The notes under the pieces are model-generated. The model saw nothing but the letters and a program-made list of their open reading frames with translations. It was not told where the DNA came from and did no database searches. Shown here one piece after another: positions 1 through 13,000 of a DNA stretch of 64,000 nt. Within the stretch, counting starts at the first letter, position 1; the number at the start of each line of letters is the position of its first letter. Source of the stretch: Carposina sasakii (lineage: Eukaryota; Arthropoda; Insecta; Lepidoptera; Carposinidae); NCBI GenBank assembly GCA_014607495.2, contig CP053152.1:5208001-5272000 (forward strand), given 5' to 3'. The position numbers and the translations under genes were made by a program.

Positions 1-940
1 AATTCCAAATTATTCACTAACTATTAGCTTGAGTCGTAAATCCATTTGCAAATCTATTTTCAAATAATAGCAGATTTTTTTAACACAACGGTCAGATATT
101 CTATCCGAAGAATTTTAATGGTCTCTTCCTTTAAAATTTGATAAAGATAGATAAGTACATCGTCAGCTTTAAACCTAAAGATATCTGAAGGTAGACTATC
201 TGGCTCTTGACAAAATTGGCCCTTAATTGAAAGCATTACTACTCTACTCTACCATAGACTGTATCTGTATTTCTATGGAGTGTCGTTGTTTCGTTTTCGG
301 GAATCAGAATGGATAGTGATACTTAATATCGTATGATAGTGATACTTATAGTCACAGAACAGGTCTGTTCTGTGCTTATAGTGATACAAAATGATACAAA
401 CATCCAAAATCAAAATAACAAATCGGGAATAGAACAGGAAATTACGAACCCATTTTGTGGTGCACTATCTTACGAATCGGAAGCACACAGAGTTCAAAGA
501 TGGAACAACACTTATTTGATGTCAAAATTACACTCGACCGTTGTTGTTTTACGAAAAATGAAACATCAAATGAAAGATTCAGATTCTGAATCTGATATAT
601 GATAAAAACAGACCAAGACTGCTGATTGGCATTATCCAAGACTCTACCTGCAAATAAGATGCATGCAACAGGGGAGGACAATCAACGCTGAATAAATATC
701 ATTATTCTACATTGATGCACAAGACAAGCCCATAAAAAACGGTTTATAAAATCATGATTTACTTTACATCTCGGCCTTACAAGTGTTGGGAAATACATCC
801 ATGGAATTTACAAGCCAAGTATTTCTATCAAACTCATACAAATTTCTTGACAAATTTAGCGGTAGTATGACTTCCAGAACTAAACAAGTTCTGGGTGTAT
901 GAATATAGGTATTATTTAATGAAAGTGAAAACAGACTTAC

Positions 941-1138
941 CGCGTGACAGCCGACTAGAACGTAACAACCAGCGCGTGCGCTTACCGCAGCGTATTGTAT
1001 AACACTGGCCTGGGTTTGCTTGCTACGCTTGCATGTGCGCCTTAGCGTGCTAAAGTAAACGCGAAAATTTTGCACGGGCATATATTTGTTCGGAACGGCA
1101 TGGGACTGGTTTACTAAGGTCCAGTTGCCAATTAGCAC
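941..1138 (-). other. Possible first exon of a divergent minus-strand gene
   Basis: On the minus strand an open frame runs toward lower coordinates and meets a strong 5' splice site, CGCG|GTAAGT, with the GT at 940-939. The segment 930-1060 is CpG-rich compared with its AT-rich surroundings, as insect promoter and first-exon segments often are. No ATG opens the full frame; the first internal Met is about a third of the way in. Nothing in the protein is recognisable and no downstream exon can be seen, because it would lie at the edge of the window. It could equally be chance. Confidence 0.2.
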
Positions 1139-2904
1139 ACGAAGCGGAGATCAAATGCTAAATACAGGATTAAGTTCGAAAAAAATACGGATAAACCTAA
1201 AGAAAGCTGAATATTTAAGTTGACAGGGACGGAAGAAGAAGACGCACGATGCGTGGATGAAGATATGAATAATATGATGAATAGACAGAAACCACGAAAC
1301 AGCAAACCAGGTTTACTGCCCCGTGCATAAGACCCTGCATCATTCATAAAAAATTGGCTTAAATACTGCCCCAGTATTGTGTGTGTATCATAGAAAATAG
1401 ATAACGTAAAATGTTAAGAAAAATTGCAATGAATTTTCGATTGTAATACTCGTATTGGTCGAAAGTCTTTGGATCCACATCGCTTATCCCGAGTCGAATA
1501 GATAAATGCACAGCCTTATATAAAGACTTGTTTCGGGAGTAGGTTACGGTAGCATTACGTTGTGCGGAGAAATGATTTAATATTGACATTCATCTTTATC
1601 ACGTACGCAAGATTAGAAAAAAAATATTAAGAAGATTTTTCCAATGGTCAGATAGCCGTTGGAAAGAAGCCTAATTAATTAATGTATAAGCTGTAACTAC
1701 TACATACGTATTTATTTACTGAGGAACGTCTCACCTCTGAACCATCCAGAAGATGAATGCTGACAGATAAAATAGCTTGCAAAGACTTGCCTCCAACCGT
1801 ATGGTTGTCAGCAGTACCACGACGTCATCTACCACTGTTCATACAATATGACAAGAAGACGAGAATGTTGAGGGCATTTTCCCCAAAGCCGCCGGCATAA
1901 CTCTGAATGTCTCATAAATTCCAGGACTAGAAGTTGCAAGGCTGCACATTCTAAGAAACACATGTCAATAAGAATTGAACCCTAGCGTGAAGTACATACT
2001 ACTAAGTTTAAACCACTTTAATTAGCTGATACTCGTACTACAGGTAGATATAAGATGGAGATCCTATCACTGTAGATATAGTTAACTTCTACACATCTAC
2101 TTATTAAGATTCTTACCGGACATAGTTACCGAAGCAAAGAATCTAAGACGCCATCCAACCATGTCATTGCAAATAATAATAAAAAACTTTTCAAATTTAC
2201 TATGTTTGTCTTCAACTTCCAAATGTCCCGAAGACCTATTAAATTTTATTTGTTCAACTTTTATAGGGATAGGGAGAGGAAAGTGAAAGAGAAGAGTAAA
2301 AAAAATCCAACTGAATCCTAAAATCTTTTTCCAATAAATGCTTAAACCGTCAAAATCGTTGAGCAAATACAGTATATAATAGTAAGGGATCAATGGAAAT
2401 CAAAATTAAGCAGTAGGGTACGGTTATGGCTCTTTGGATCAGAGACGTCACACATAACTTTTTATACCTAGTGCCATCTACAGTTTTACCTTCCAACTAC
2501 AGTTGATTATGGCAATAACTGGAAATAAAATTCTTCCGTTTGTTGCAACTACTTGTGTTGTGGGGTACGCTTGTTACAGAGACTGCTCGAGTCAAATACG
2601 GACTATTAATGTATGTAAATACGGCTAGATGGCAGATAACATTAGCTATCAAATTAGAACAGCAATATTGTAGCGACAAAACTTGAAATCATGACAGATT
2701 TCAAGACTACTATTGATTTATATCATTATGTCTAAAGGTATATTATTTAAAAGTGTAGATTTCAAGAACAATACATTTTTGATCGTCCTAGGTAGAGCTA
2801 TAAAAACTACCCGTATTAGCTATTTCATAACTACCAAAAGCAATGTGACAGCAAAAATTTTAGAATATTCACTGATTGCTTGTAAAATTCGTATTAGATA
2901 CGTA

Positions 2905-3000
2905 ACAGCAATCTCAACGGAATTTGACATTTCAGCGCGAATTATTTACAATTTTCGGTGTTTCATTGCTACTGCATGGCTCTTGCAAGATATGTAATCA
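2905..3000 (+). repeat. Dispersed repeat, copy 1 of 2
   Basis: The stretch beginning ATCTCAACGGAATTTGACAT and ending near a TTGCAAGATATGTAATCA motif recurs at 36775-36870 with about 80-85% identity by eye. No terminal structure was identified. Confidence 0.5.
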
Positions 3001-3989
3001 ATCAGCCTACCGGTCAAGCAATACTTATGGCCATTTGTTCCCTCATCACATACCAGAAAAAAGGTCATACCAGTGATATTAGAGTCTATCGTTATCTAGA
3101 TAGATAGCGGAAGCTTTTGTGATGGGACCCTTAACTAATCCGCACTGAATTTAATTATATTTTTACAATAAATACTGCGTATTTTTAATGCTTTAAGTAA
3201 TTAATACGTAGTATTTTCTGATTCGTTATAGTATTGATCATGCTAACTATCTAAATAAATCAGAAGACCACTCCTTGAACTTCGAATCGAGGTCACTCGG
3301 AATCCAGCAGAAATTAAGGCAATCATTTTCCTGTCAATAACATTTAAGATGCAATTTATTTCAACTAACCGCTTATTTCAAATTCAAGGAGATTCGACAG
3401 GTCTTATTAAATTATAATAAAGTCGAGTTACCGTAAGCAAGACTTTGGGCACCTTTGGGAGAGAAAGTCGTCCGCCTACAGCGCGTACGCAGACAGATTT
3501 GGCTCTCCAGTATTAAGCTCCTATATGATTCAGTTGTGCTTAAAAGTTTTACCATGTGACACGCTTGTGAAATATTAAGTACGTAATGGTTATTATAACG
3601 AAGTTTCTTGTGCAAAATCTTTTGGTTTACAGTGACGAAAGTGACATGTACCTAACATAATAAACCTTCCAAGAAACATTTTGAATTCAATAAGAGTTTA
3701 GGTTCATATCAGATAAGTAAAAGTGTGCTGTAATTGAATAAAGTATTACGATAATCATATGTGAAACGTGAAGAGCAGATTACGTTGCGATCCTTATCCC
3801 AGAGCGCGTGGGCCACGTTCGTTTGATCGTATTAAACTATCATTAGCAAGTCGGTCGTGCTCAGCGTTGCTTACCATATGATATATCATCCTGCACCCGG
3901 CCTTGTTATTCGATATGGAAACTGTATCTGGAATCAGACACGGGTATAGCACACTGATATTACAAGGGATAGTGTTTTAGTGTCAGCTC

Positions 3990-4023
3990 TCAGTACATTA
4001 CAGGGCCTAACCAGTAACAGACG
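3990..4023 (+). promoter_or_regulatory. Sarm1 distal promoter: initiator plus DPE
   Basis: TCAGT at 3990-3994 is the arthropod initiator, which puts the start site at A3992. Exactly at +28 to +32 (4019-4023) lies AGACG, a full match to the downstream promoter element RGWYV. No TATA box sits near -30. The first ATG after this start is the coding ATG at 4038, giving a 46-nt leader. Motifs and spacing are read directly from the sequence; promoter function is inferred. Confidence 0.75.
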
Positions 4024-7000
4024 GAGTCAAAGTGACAATGCGTCGCAAAGATCCTGCCCCGATCCAGACGCCAACCGCGGCAACAAGAGGCAAAAGCTTG
4101 ATAGCCATGAGAACGACCCAGCAGCTACAGAAGAATGTTCCGACCAAACTACCGCGTAGCTATTCCTCACCGGCACCTCGAAACGAGCCCGAAGTCCAGC
4201 CACCAACTCCTGCCGATAAGAGCTACGTATTACGCAGTTTTTCGACCCCAGAACCGAATAAGATGGACTTTCGTAGAAACTCCGACTCTTTTTACCGTCC
4301 GAAAACTCACGGCTCTCGAACCGAACTCGATTCTGACTTAGATAATTTCGAACAATTCGAAGATTGTTTCCTAGACATCGACGCGGATGGCCAAGCAATG
4401 TACGGCTCGTATGGCAAAGCTGCAGTAAGAGAGACGCCTAAAAAAGTGGTCACCACTTTGCTTCCCGGCAGTGGATTGCAGAAAGTTTCCATCAGGCCCA
4501 TATCGACAGGCACCACACACACTTTACAAAGTGCGCGAGATGCCATGAAGAAATTGCAGAGAGATGATAAAGGTATTACATATTTTTTAGGTAACAGGTG
4601 AACATGAGCTTAATATTGAGAAGGTAAATTACAAGATATTTCCACTGGACTACCAGTTACCTACCCAAATTTTATTAAAGTAACTGAAATAAAAGTTTTG
4701 GCCTATTGCATTTGCAATTTGCAAACAGCACCATATCTATCATATATACCATATCTAGAGTATTGTCAAAAGTTAAGGTACAAAATAATTCCAAAATAAT
4801 TAAAACGTTCAAAAAGAGGTCAATGAGTCTAAATTAGATATTTTTCCTACCAAAACGCCCAAGGCATGATATTAAAAAATAGCATAACGTCAAACTATAT
4901 CATACTCATATGGTAGTAGGTATGTTATTTGCATGATTATGTAAATTGCGATTATGTAGTGCGCAAATAACACAATGTCCTAAGTACTCAGAGTGGACTT
5001 GTGTGAAATTATTGTAGGTCTGTACGTAATGTTGTGTTAAAAATAGGTACTTACAACCTACGTAATTTATTTCTATAATAAAATTATAAAGGGTGTTTTT
5101 TGTCGTCAACGTTTCTGAAAACTACGGAATCTCCTCAAAATCATGATAATTTTTCTCCATGGAAGCATACCTGGGAAGTGTCTCATTCTCAAGATATTGG
5201 GGTCCAAAGTTGAGTAAATAGACTGCATTTTTCTGCATAAATGCACATAGACACGCGTAGCAAAATTTTTTCACGAGAAATAATTAATATCTGTCTATGA
5301 AAAAAACTAGCATAAACACTGAACACTATAAATTTCGCTCGATTAGGTAATAAAAAAAAAAAATTCGTCAACCCCAGTATTTTTTTGGCATAAACTCACT
5401 TTATTTGATGTATAGAATACCTAACGGGTGGCAACGAAAAAACATCATGTATAAATACAAACTTACAATTAGTTACTTTAGATTTTCCTCATATTATTAA
5501 GAACCGCAGCTTTTAACCGAACAAATTTCAGAGCACAGCCTTAAAAATGAATAGCAATCATTAGGTGTCCCATGTCTTATTTATTTTCAGGTCCAAATCG
5601 TCAGAACTTCAGACCCCTGGTACTGAAGATACCAGCCCATCATACCGCCTACGCGGACTTCGAAATTCCCGGAATGGATGAGCTAAAGTACTCGCCACCA
5701 CAGGAGACTGAAGACAAGGAGTTTGACAATGCTGAGCTTCACCTCGAAGGCGGGGTTGCTATGGCCGTAGAGGAAAGCGATGGTGACACGGTAAGTTTTA
5801 TATTTATAAGCGGAATTTGGTTACGGATAAATATTTTTGTATTCCTTGTAGATTTTGAATTTGTGCTGTTAAAAAAGGACAATACTTATCATCATCATCC
5901 TGGGTCTATTTCCATCTATGATCAGATGATTTAAGCAGTTTTTAAACATCTGCACTCGTGGCAATACAGTCTAAAGGAGCGGCAGACATACTTATACTAG
6001 CCTGAAAATCCTTCAGATAAGTTTTATTCTGTCTATTAAAATAAGAAAAATCAAATAGTGCTGATTACTATGGTCAAATAGGCTATCTGAGGGATGAAGT
6101 TGACTCTACATAGCTTGATCAAGTTTTAGAGAAAATGGGAAAATCAGCCCTTAAACAAACGAATATAGGTAATAGACATAAAAAAGTCTCTACGTCTCTA
6201 GAATGATGTTTTTCTTCGCCGCGGAATAAAATAATGATGTCAATATCATAATGACATCTGACGGCCTTTAAACCAGGGATTTGGTATCTCCTCTTCTATG
6301 CTTTAAACTTTATTAAACTGACGACTATCGTAGACAATGGTGTCAGCTCTCATTAAATCTGTGTTAATTAATTAAGATTTATGATGCCTGAAACACAGGC
6401 TGCTTATGATTTAATGGAATCACGTCTAGAGAAGATAAGTAACATAGAGTTCTTAAATTATAATAAAACGTTATTATCATCATCATCAGCCTATTGCAGT
6501 CCACTGTTGGACTGGAAAATTAAGGCTTCCTAATTTGAGAAATAAGGAGGACCCCATTTTTCGGGTTTCGGTAGGTGGGCTGCAGCGCCTCCCGTGCTGA
6601 CAACATAGTCCAAAAATTTGACTGCGGTCACCAACATGCTTGCCCAGCGTGGTGACTATGGGCAAAAACCCCCCATGGCAGTCCTTGTGGGGAGGCCTAC
6701 GTTCAGCAGTGGACTGCAATAGGCTGATGATGATGAAGGCCCCTGGCTACCCTATTTTGGGTACACAGACGCGTATATGTATGTAATGTGCCTTAAAATG
6801 AATGTATAGGTAGGTACCTCGTACATATGGAATGTTCTGGAAGTAGATTTGTTAACCTAGATTTCACACTTTGGCTCGACAAATCACGTCCGCAGTCTAA
6901 AACGATGGTACTAGCCATAGTTTATGATGGTAATATTATTAGCGACTGCTGCTTGTTACACCGAATAGCTACAGAACTTTTTCAGTTTCTTGACTGTTCG

Positions 7001-10000
7001 CATAATTTTTTTGCGTATTTTGTTACTTGTTCAATCTAAAGGGATACCTAGATAGCGATCCAATGTGGAAATTAATGTGTCGTGGATACCTTTGCGCCTG
7101 GAGCAAGCTGTTAGCCATATACAGGTGTAGGTGACAGCCAGGCAAATATGCTGAACAAGTACCATTGTGTTGAGTTATACGACAGTGTTATTACTCGCAG
7201 GAAATGTATTTTTGGTTTGATTTTCATTAGTCTTTGCTCTCCGCGCCAATTGTATCGGGCGATCCTGTGACTAGTTGAATGGGCTTATTGGCTATTGTGT
7301 GACACATTGCTATTTTTTGGATCACTTGTGACTCTCCATTAGGGTTGATCAACTATTTGAACTTTTTTTAAGGGCAACTTTTTTTCGAAAATCATCTTGT
7401 AGTAAAAAGAATATTTTTAAGTCATTATCTAAGGCCTAACTAAACGAACTAACCTAGTTTTTTTCCTGAAAATATGAAAAAAATGTCGGAAAATTTTGGA
7501 ATTTTCCTGCGAAAATTTTCACTGTTTTCCGCCTCATAATCTGAAGTCTCTCTGAAGTCATGGTATCAATATTTGCCTGGCTGTCAAAAACATCCTGTAT
7601 ACTTTTAAATTGAATTGTAAGTAATTTTTGTTTTGTTATATACATTACACACACATACACACACACACAAATCAGCCTATTGCAGTCCACTGCTGGACTT
7701 CGGCCTCTGCCAGAGCACACCACATTCAGTTATGGCCATCCAGTTGCCCTCTTGCCGTGGCGCGGTCTCCATTCGAAAACCCGCTTACTTCACCGTCTAT
7801 CGGTTCTACGACAAATGTGACCAGCCCACTGTCACTTCAGTTTGCTTAACATTCGTTATAAATAACCAGAAACTAATCTAATACGCTTATTTTATTAATC
7901 ACAGTGGTGATTCTGTCTGTAGGAATCTAAAATATACTCGTATTACCAAAATGTATAAGTACAATGACAACTTGAATCTTTATTTAATTCTTAGTATAGT
8001 TTGGTGTGACATGATGCCGAGAAAACTAAAATCTCGACTCACGAGGAATGCCCCAGTTTCACATTACGCCACCACGCACGCCCTGATGTCCCACATCTCT
8101 ATTTATGATGAAAACAGAAAGGAATCGATGTTGTTTTATATGTTTTATCTTTACTTATCAAAAAATACATATTTTTCTGAGAAAACTTACTGCTGAAGTA
8201 GATTCACGTGACCCACATTGATAAGTAACGTTTTAGTTAAAATAATATTTGTACACTAAATAATTCGGTTAAATTGCCAGTTTAAACTACATAAATTACA
8301 TCAGGGGTTCCCAAACTTTTTTTTTCATAGACCCCTTTAAAAAGTTAACTGGTTCTGGTGGACCCCCTACAGGCCTACACCACATAGACCCCATCGAGTC
8401 TCCTTTGGATACCTGGGGGTCCACCAGGACCACTTTGGGAGCCACTGAATTATATCAATAAATTACTTTTACGAATAGTAATGAAGTTAACCCCATTTGC
8501 ATCGGGGCGACTGCTACATACTCGTAGCATATATACCTACACACGTGGCTGTGTTCACAAAATACCAGAACTGCAGGATCACTCTGTGAGATGTAAAAGT
8601 CAGTGACAAGCTCTATATCTCATCGCCTGAGTGAACCAGCCTGAGTTCCTTGGTCGACTCTTACGACATGCATGGGAGGAGAATCTAAAAAAATAATCAG
8701 ATTCTTTTCGCTCTACCATCTTTAATCAAACTGGCTTTCCATTATAAGAATTAAAATAACTTTTAAATAGTAAATATTACTTATAACTAGTTAGCCTCCA
8801 CTTTTATCTGGCCATTCTATGTAATCGCCTATTGACGTAGTAGGTAGGACACATTGGGCAATTTTCCTCAATGCCTTCCGCCGACGAATAGTTACTACCC
8901 AACTACGTTTGTTTGCTTGTTTACGAGCGCCGAGATGCAGCACGTGGCCTTGTGTTATCAATGCAGCAGCACGCGTGCGATAACGATACAAACAAAACAA
9001 TACCTAAGCGACTGCGGCACAATACGCACGTATATCCAGTTGAGCGCGAGCGAGAACGATCAATTACAATCAGAAAGGTGTGCTACTTTCGAGGGTTGGC
9101 TATGAATGCTGTGATTGGTTAGATAGAGCCGTTCCCGTGGCAGCTGAATGTAAACAACGCGTGTGATCGATAGCAGGTCGCGTGCCGAGTTCACGAGGAG
9201 TTCTAGTAGGGCGACATCTGTGCCGGCAGCGCTCGCGTCTAGCATCAACAGGAACAATGAGCACGCCTTGACCTTGCGGAGCGCGGGGGGGCGATGACGC
9301 CACCGCGGCCGGCACGCTCGTGCTCGGCTTTCGGGTGCGATCCATCGCGGACGCTATCCGCGTAATCGGCGGTCAGCTAGGAGCCGAACTTCTAAAATAC
9401 CGGGCGGGTGGGCGGCATCGCGACGCCAGAAATTCGTACCCCGGTCTCATTCTGCAAGCCGGCGCCGACGCCGACGCGCTTCGAACGACCGACCGACCGA
9501 GCCGACTCCCGCCGACCGAGTAATCCGCGACATGCGCGCCCAGCGATATGGGTAACGTGCAGTGCTGCGCCAACGGTCGCTTTAAAGGAGGCAAGCCGCC
9601 GAAGAAACCGAAGAGTAAGGGAAAGAAGAAGGAATCGAAACTAAGTAAAAAGACTAACGGTAGTGGTGGTGGTAAAGAGAACGGTGTGGTGCAGAAAGTG
9701 GTAACCGTGGCGGAGGACGCGGTAGAACGTGCGGCGCCGGCGGAGTCGCTGGAGCAGGCGCAGGCGGCGGCCTCGGCTGCTGAAGGGCCACAGGAGAACT
9801 GCCAGCCCAATGACTCCACGACCTCGGAAACCGATTCGCCCCGGGTCGAGAGCATAGCAGTTGCTAGAGAGCGGTTCTTTAACCAGGTATTTAACTATCG
9901 TAGTAACGAGAACAAACGTTGAACAAGAACCTGCGCCGTGACGAAACTAATCCTTTTATCGTGGCGGAACGGGGCCGAGCACAGAAACAGTTCGCTAATG

Positions 10001-13000
10001 TTGTTGTTGCTCTTGATAAAGGCTCTCAAACCGTATCTATTACTACAACACTTATCTTAAAATGCCTATCAAGTAGCTAGAAAACACATGTTTATTTTTG
10101 GGTGCTACGCAATAAATAGTATTTTTTAGATAACATAATTTGGGTGAACTTATAAAGAAGATAATAGAGGTATAAAAAGAATTATTCTTTCATAGCTCCA
10201 TGAAGAGGATTTAGTTTTTTTTTGTCCGGGTTAAAACAAAACATTAGGGAAATAACAGCACGCCATCAGACAAAAGGAATGTAGCCAACACGTTTGTTTT
10301 AACAGGTTTTAAGGAACAGCGACGAGAATACGTAATATATTTGCTTTTGGATGATCTAATGTGCATTGATTAAGCACCAAGGATGCCACTTCATCTGTAT
10401 TTTAATGGCTCTAACTGCGGACTGTTTGTGTATATTTTAATCTTCACTCGTTGATAATACAATTTTAGTATTTAAAAATAAGCAAATGAATGTCATAATT
10501 ATAGAGTGACCTTAACTATCCGCTATCCAATAAAATAACTTACTTAGGAGATAAATCAGAAACTAGGCAGATACATACCGTACGTACCAAGTTATAGGTC
10601 TTACTCTGCGAATTATTATTTCCGATATCTTATTCCTAAAATTACTTTTTATAAAACTAAAAGTTCATGACACAATACCTACACATTAATAAACCCGGAA
10701 ATACGTCCTTGAATACAAATAAAAAGAAATTTTGATAACTCATCAACTATAACGATGACCTCTGTTTTGCTGTCAACTTTGTGTATTTGGTTGAGAATAT
10801 TTTTTAATTATTCGCACCTACTAAACTAGCCACTGAACTCATAATGCTCGTGAAATATTAGTGCTTTTCGTATACATTAAATCTTTGAAAACAAGGCATG
10901 TAAATATCAAATAAATAACTTGTTATAATTTATCACATTCTGGCAATGTTCAAGATAACAGTTTTAATGACTGCAAGTAATTAACAATGTAATTTACCTT
11001 ATGCTATAATATAACGCTAACCATGTAAAACATATAAGTACGATTTTGATCTCTGGTTTAGTTTTTATTTATAACTGGGATATTTATTATACTTATTTTA
11101 GAAAACACCCTTATTAGAGAAAAGACATGGATAGCGATATATAGTTAAGTTAAATCTAGAGGTAATAAAATAGTAATAATAATCACGCCTCCGGGAAAGA
11201 GGCGTGATTATTATGTATGTATGTAATAAAATAAACTCATTTTAATTATCACTTTAATTGAGTCCCCATAAAGAAACCTAACGAGGAATACTTTCATGGA
11301 CATTAACAGTAGAAGCGCCTATTCAAATATCAATGCAATAAGTAAGTATGAAGTAGGTACAACTGTAGTTTAGAAACGGACTGAATTATATAATATTCAT
11401 ACATTTTGCTTGCAAAAAACCTAGCGATTCAAGTAAAGACTGAAGAAGTAAAGATTTTTGGAAATGGCTTTTAATTGTAGCAGCTCGTCCGACCAATGCT
11501 ATGTATGTGCAAATACATATTCTTTAAACTGAAATGATAATTAAAATATTCATAATGAATTCCCACCTCCATCCAGAGTCTAGTAAGGAACTCTAGGCGA
11601 TACACTTGTTCGTCGTCATCGCTTTCCTCTTACTAATAATTTTAAAAGTGTTTCTCAAAATTTAACATTATCTAAAATAATCTTCTTTGAACACCGTGTT
11701 TTGGGTATATGATAAATAAATACGGCGGAATCAGGACTTACGTGTCATTGACTCAGAGGGGAAAGTGACCGAGTGATTTGGATTCAGAGTACAGTTTTGG
11801 AGCACATCCAGGCGAATCCAGAAATAACTATGTATACGAGTTCATGCAAGATTATATCGCTGCAGCGGTACTACCTTTGTATTCTGAAATTTATTGCGCT
11901 GAGCGACAAAACTGTTTGTTTTGAAGGGTTTTTAAGTGCCTTTGTATTTTTTTAATTCGATTTCAGATTTTATAAAATGGGAATATAGGAAAATATTCAA
12001 GTAGATACCTTATCCTGCTAATATTATAAACACGAAAGTTTGTAAGTATGGATGGATGGATGTTTGTTACTCTTTCACGTAAAAATGGCTGGAGTGATTT
12101 TAATAAAATTTGGTACCTATTACCAACACACACCCTGGATTAGCACATAGGCTACTTTTTATCCCGGGGAAATATTTTTATCCCGGATAATTTCGACATT
12201 TTGTTTTTTCGGGACGCGCACGAAGTCGCGGGCGTCCAATACTATTTTATATTTACGGTTTAAGGAAGGCACGTGTGTTTCAGGTTCTACAAATAACATA
12301 TTTATTAGTGACTGTAGTTTTTACCTAAGAACAGTTTACCGGCTATTCTCACCCACCAATGGGACTAATAGAAGGAGCAATATTACATGAAATTAATTTG
12401 TGAATTTTGAATCTCGAAGAAACAATCACGTTACAGAATCCTTGATAAATAGATAGAGGTACGTCATCATCATAGACTATAATACGTCAATAAACGTAGG
12501 TACGTACATACAGTCGACCACCTAAATTTGTGGAGAACACATACACTAAACGGTGGGGCGGCTTAGGGTGGCAGAGTGGAAGAATTCAAAACGAAAGAGA
12601 ATATAAAGCTCTACAATACTCTACATTAAACAAAGGAAGCTGCTGAAAATTTGTCACCGCACGAAGGTAAAGTTATTCTTACAGCAAGTACTACCGATAT
12701 TGATAATTTTCATCTGTCCTCGCTACGCTAAAGGTAGCTGTGGGACCTCCCTTGGTGATCCTACATTTCTGGCTCCCTCATTTCGGGAACACGTCAGCCG
12801 TGTACATAGGTATGTCTGTAAATTATAACTGCCAGGAAAACTTAGTTTGCTGGTCCCATATCGGCTGGAGTTTCTTGATTAGTACGTATTCTAATTGTTT
12901 GCAATATTATACCTTTTAGATTTTGTCATTAATATTTAGTGTCTAACATTAGTTAATCGTTCTACTGTACCTGTGGATTCTTAAGAACTTTTTCGGTTCT

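Larger units (their letters stand above)
1..3989. other. Intergenic region upstream of Sarm1
   Basis: AT-rich sequence with no gene I can recognise. The small ORFs here (for example 333-602 plus, 2097-2393 minus) lack recognisable domains or convincing codon structure. It holds a possible minus-strand exon near 941-1138 and one copy of a dispersed repeat near 2905-3000, both listed separately. The first firm feature is the Sarm1 core promoter at 3990. Confidence 0.5.
5791..9000 (+). other. Sarm1 intron with repeats
   Basis: Long-isoform intron. It contains the MITEs listed at 6474, 7120 and 8302 and a CA-rich microsatellite. I see no further exon with a credible acceptor and donor here. Confidence 0.6.

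Noticed and set aside
4135..4341. Second plus-frame ORF inside the first Sarm1 exon
   Set aside because: It is an off-frame shadow; the frame from 4038 has the splice junction in phase with 5591.
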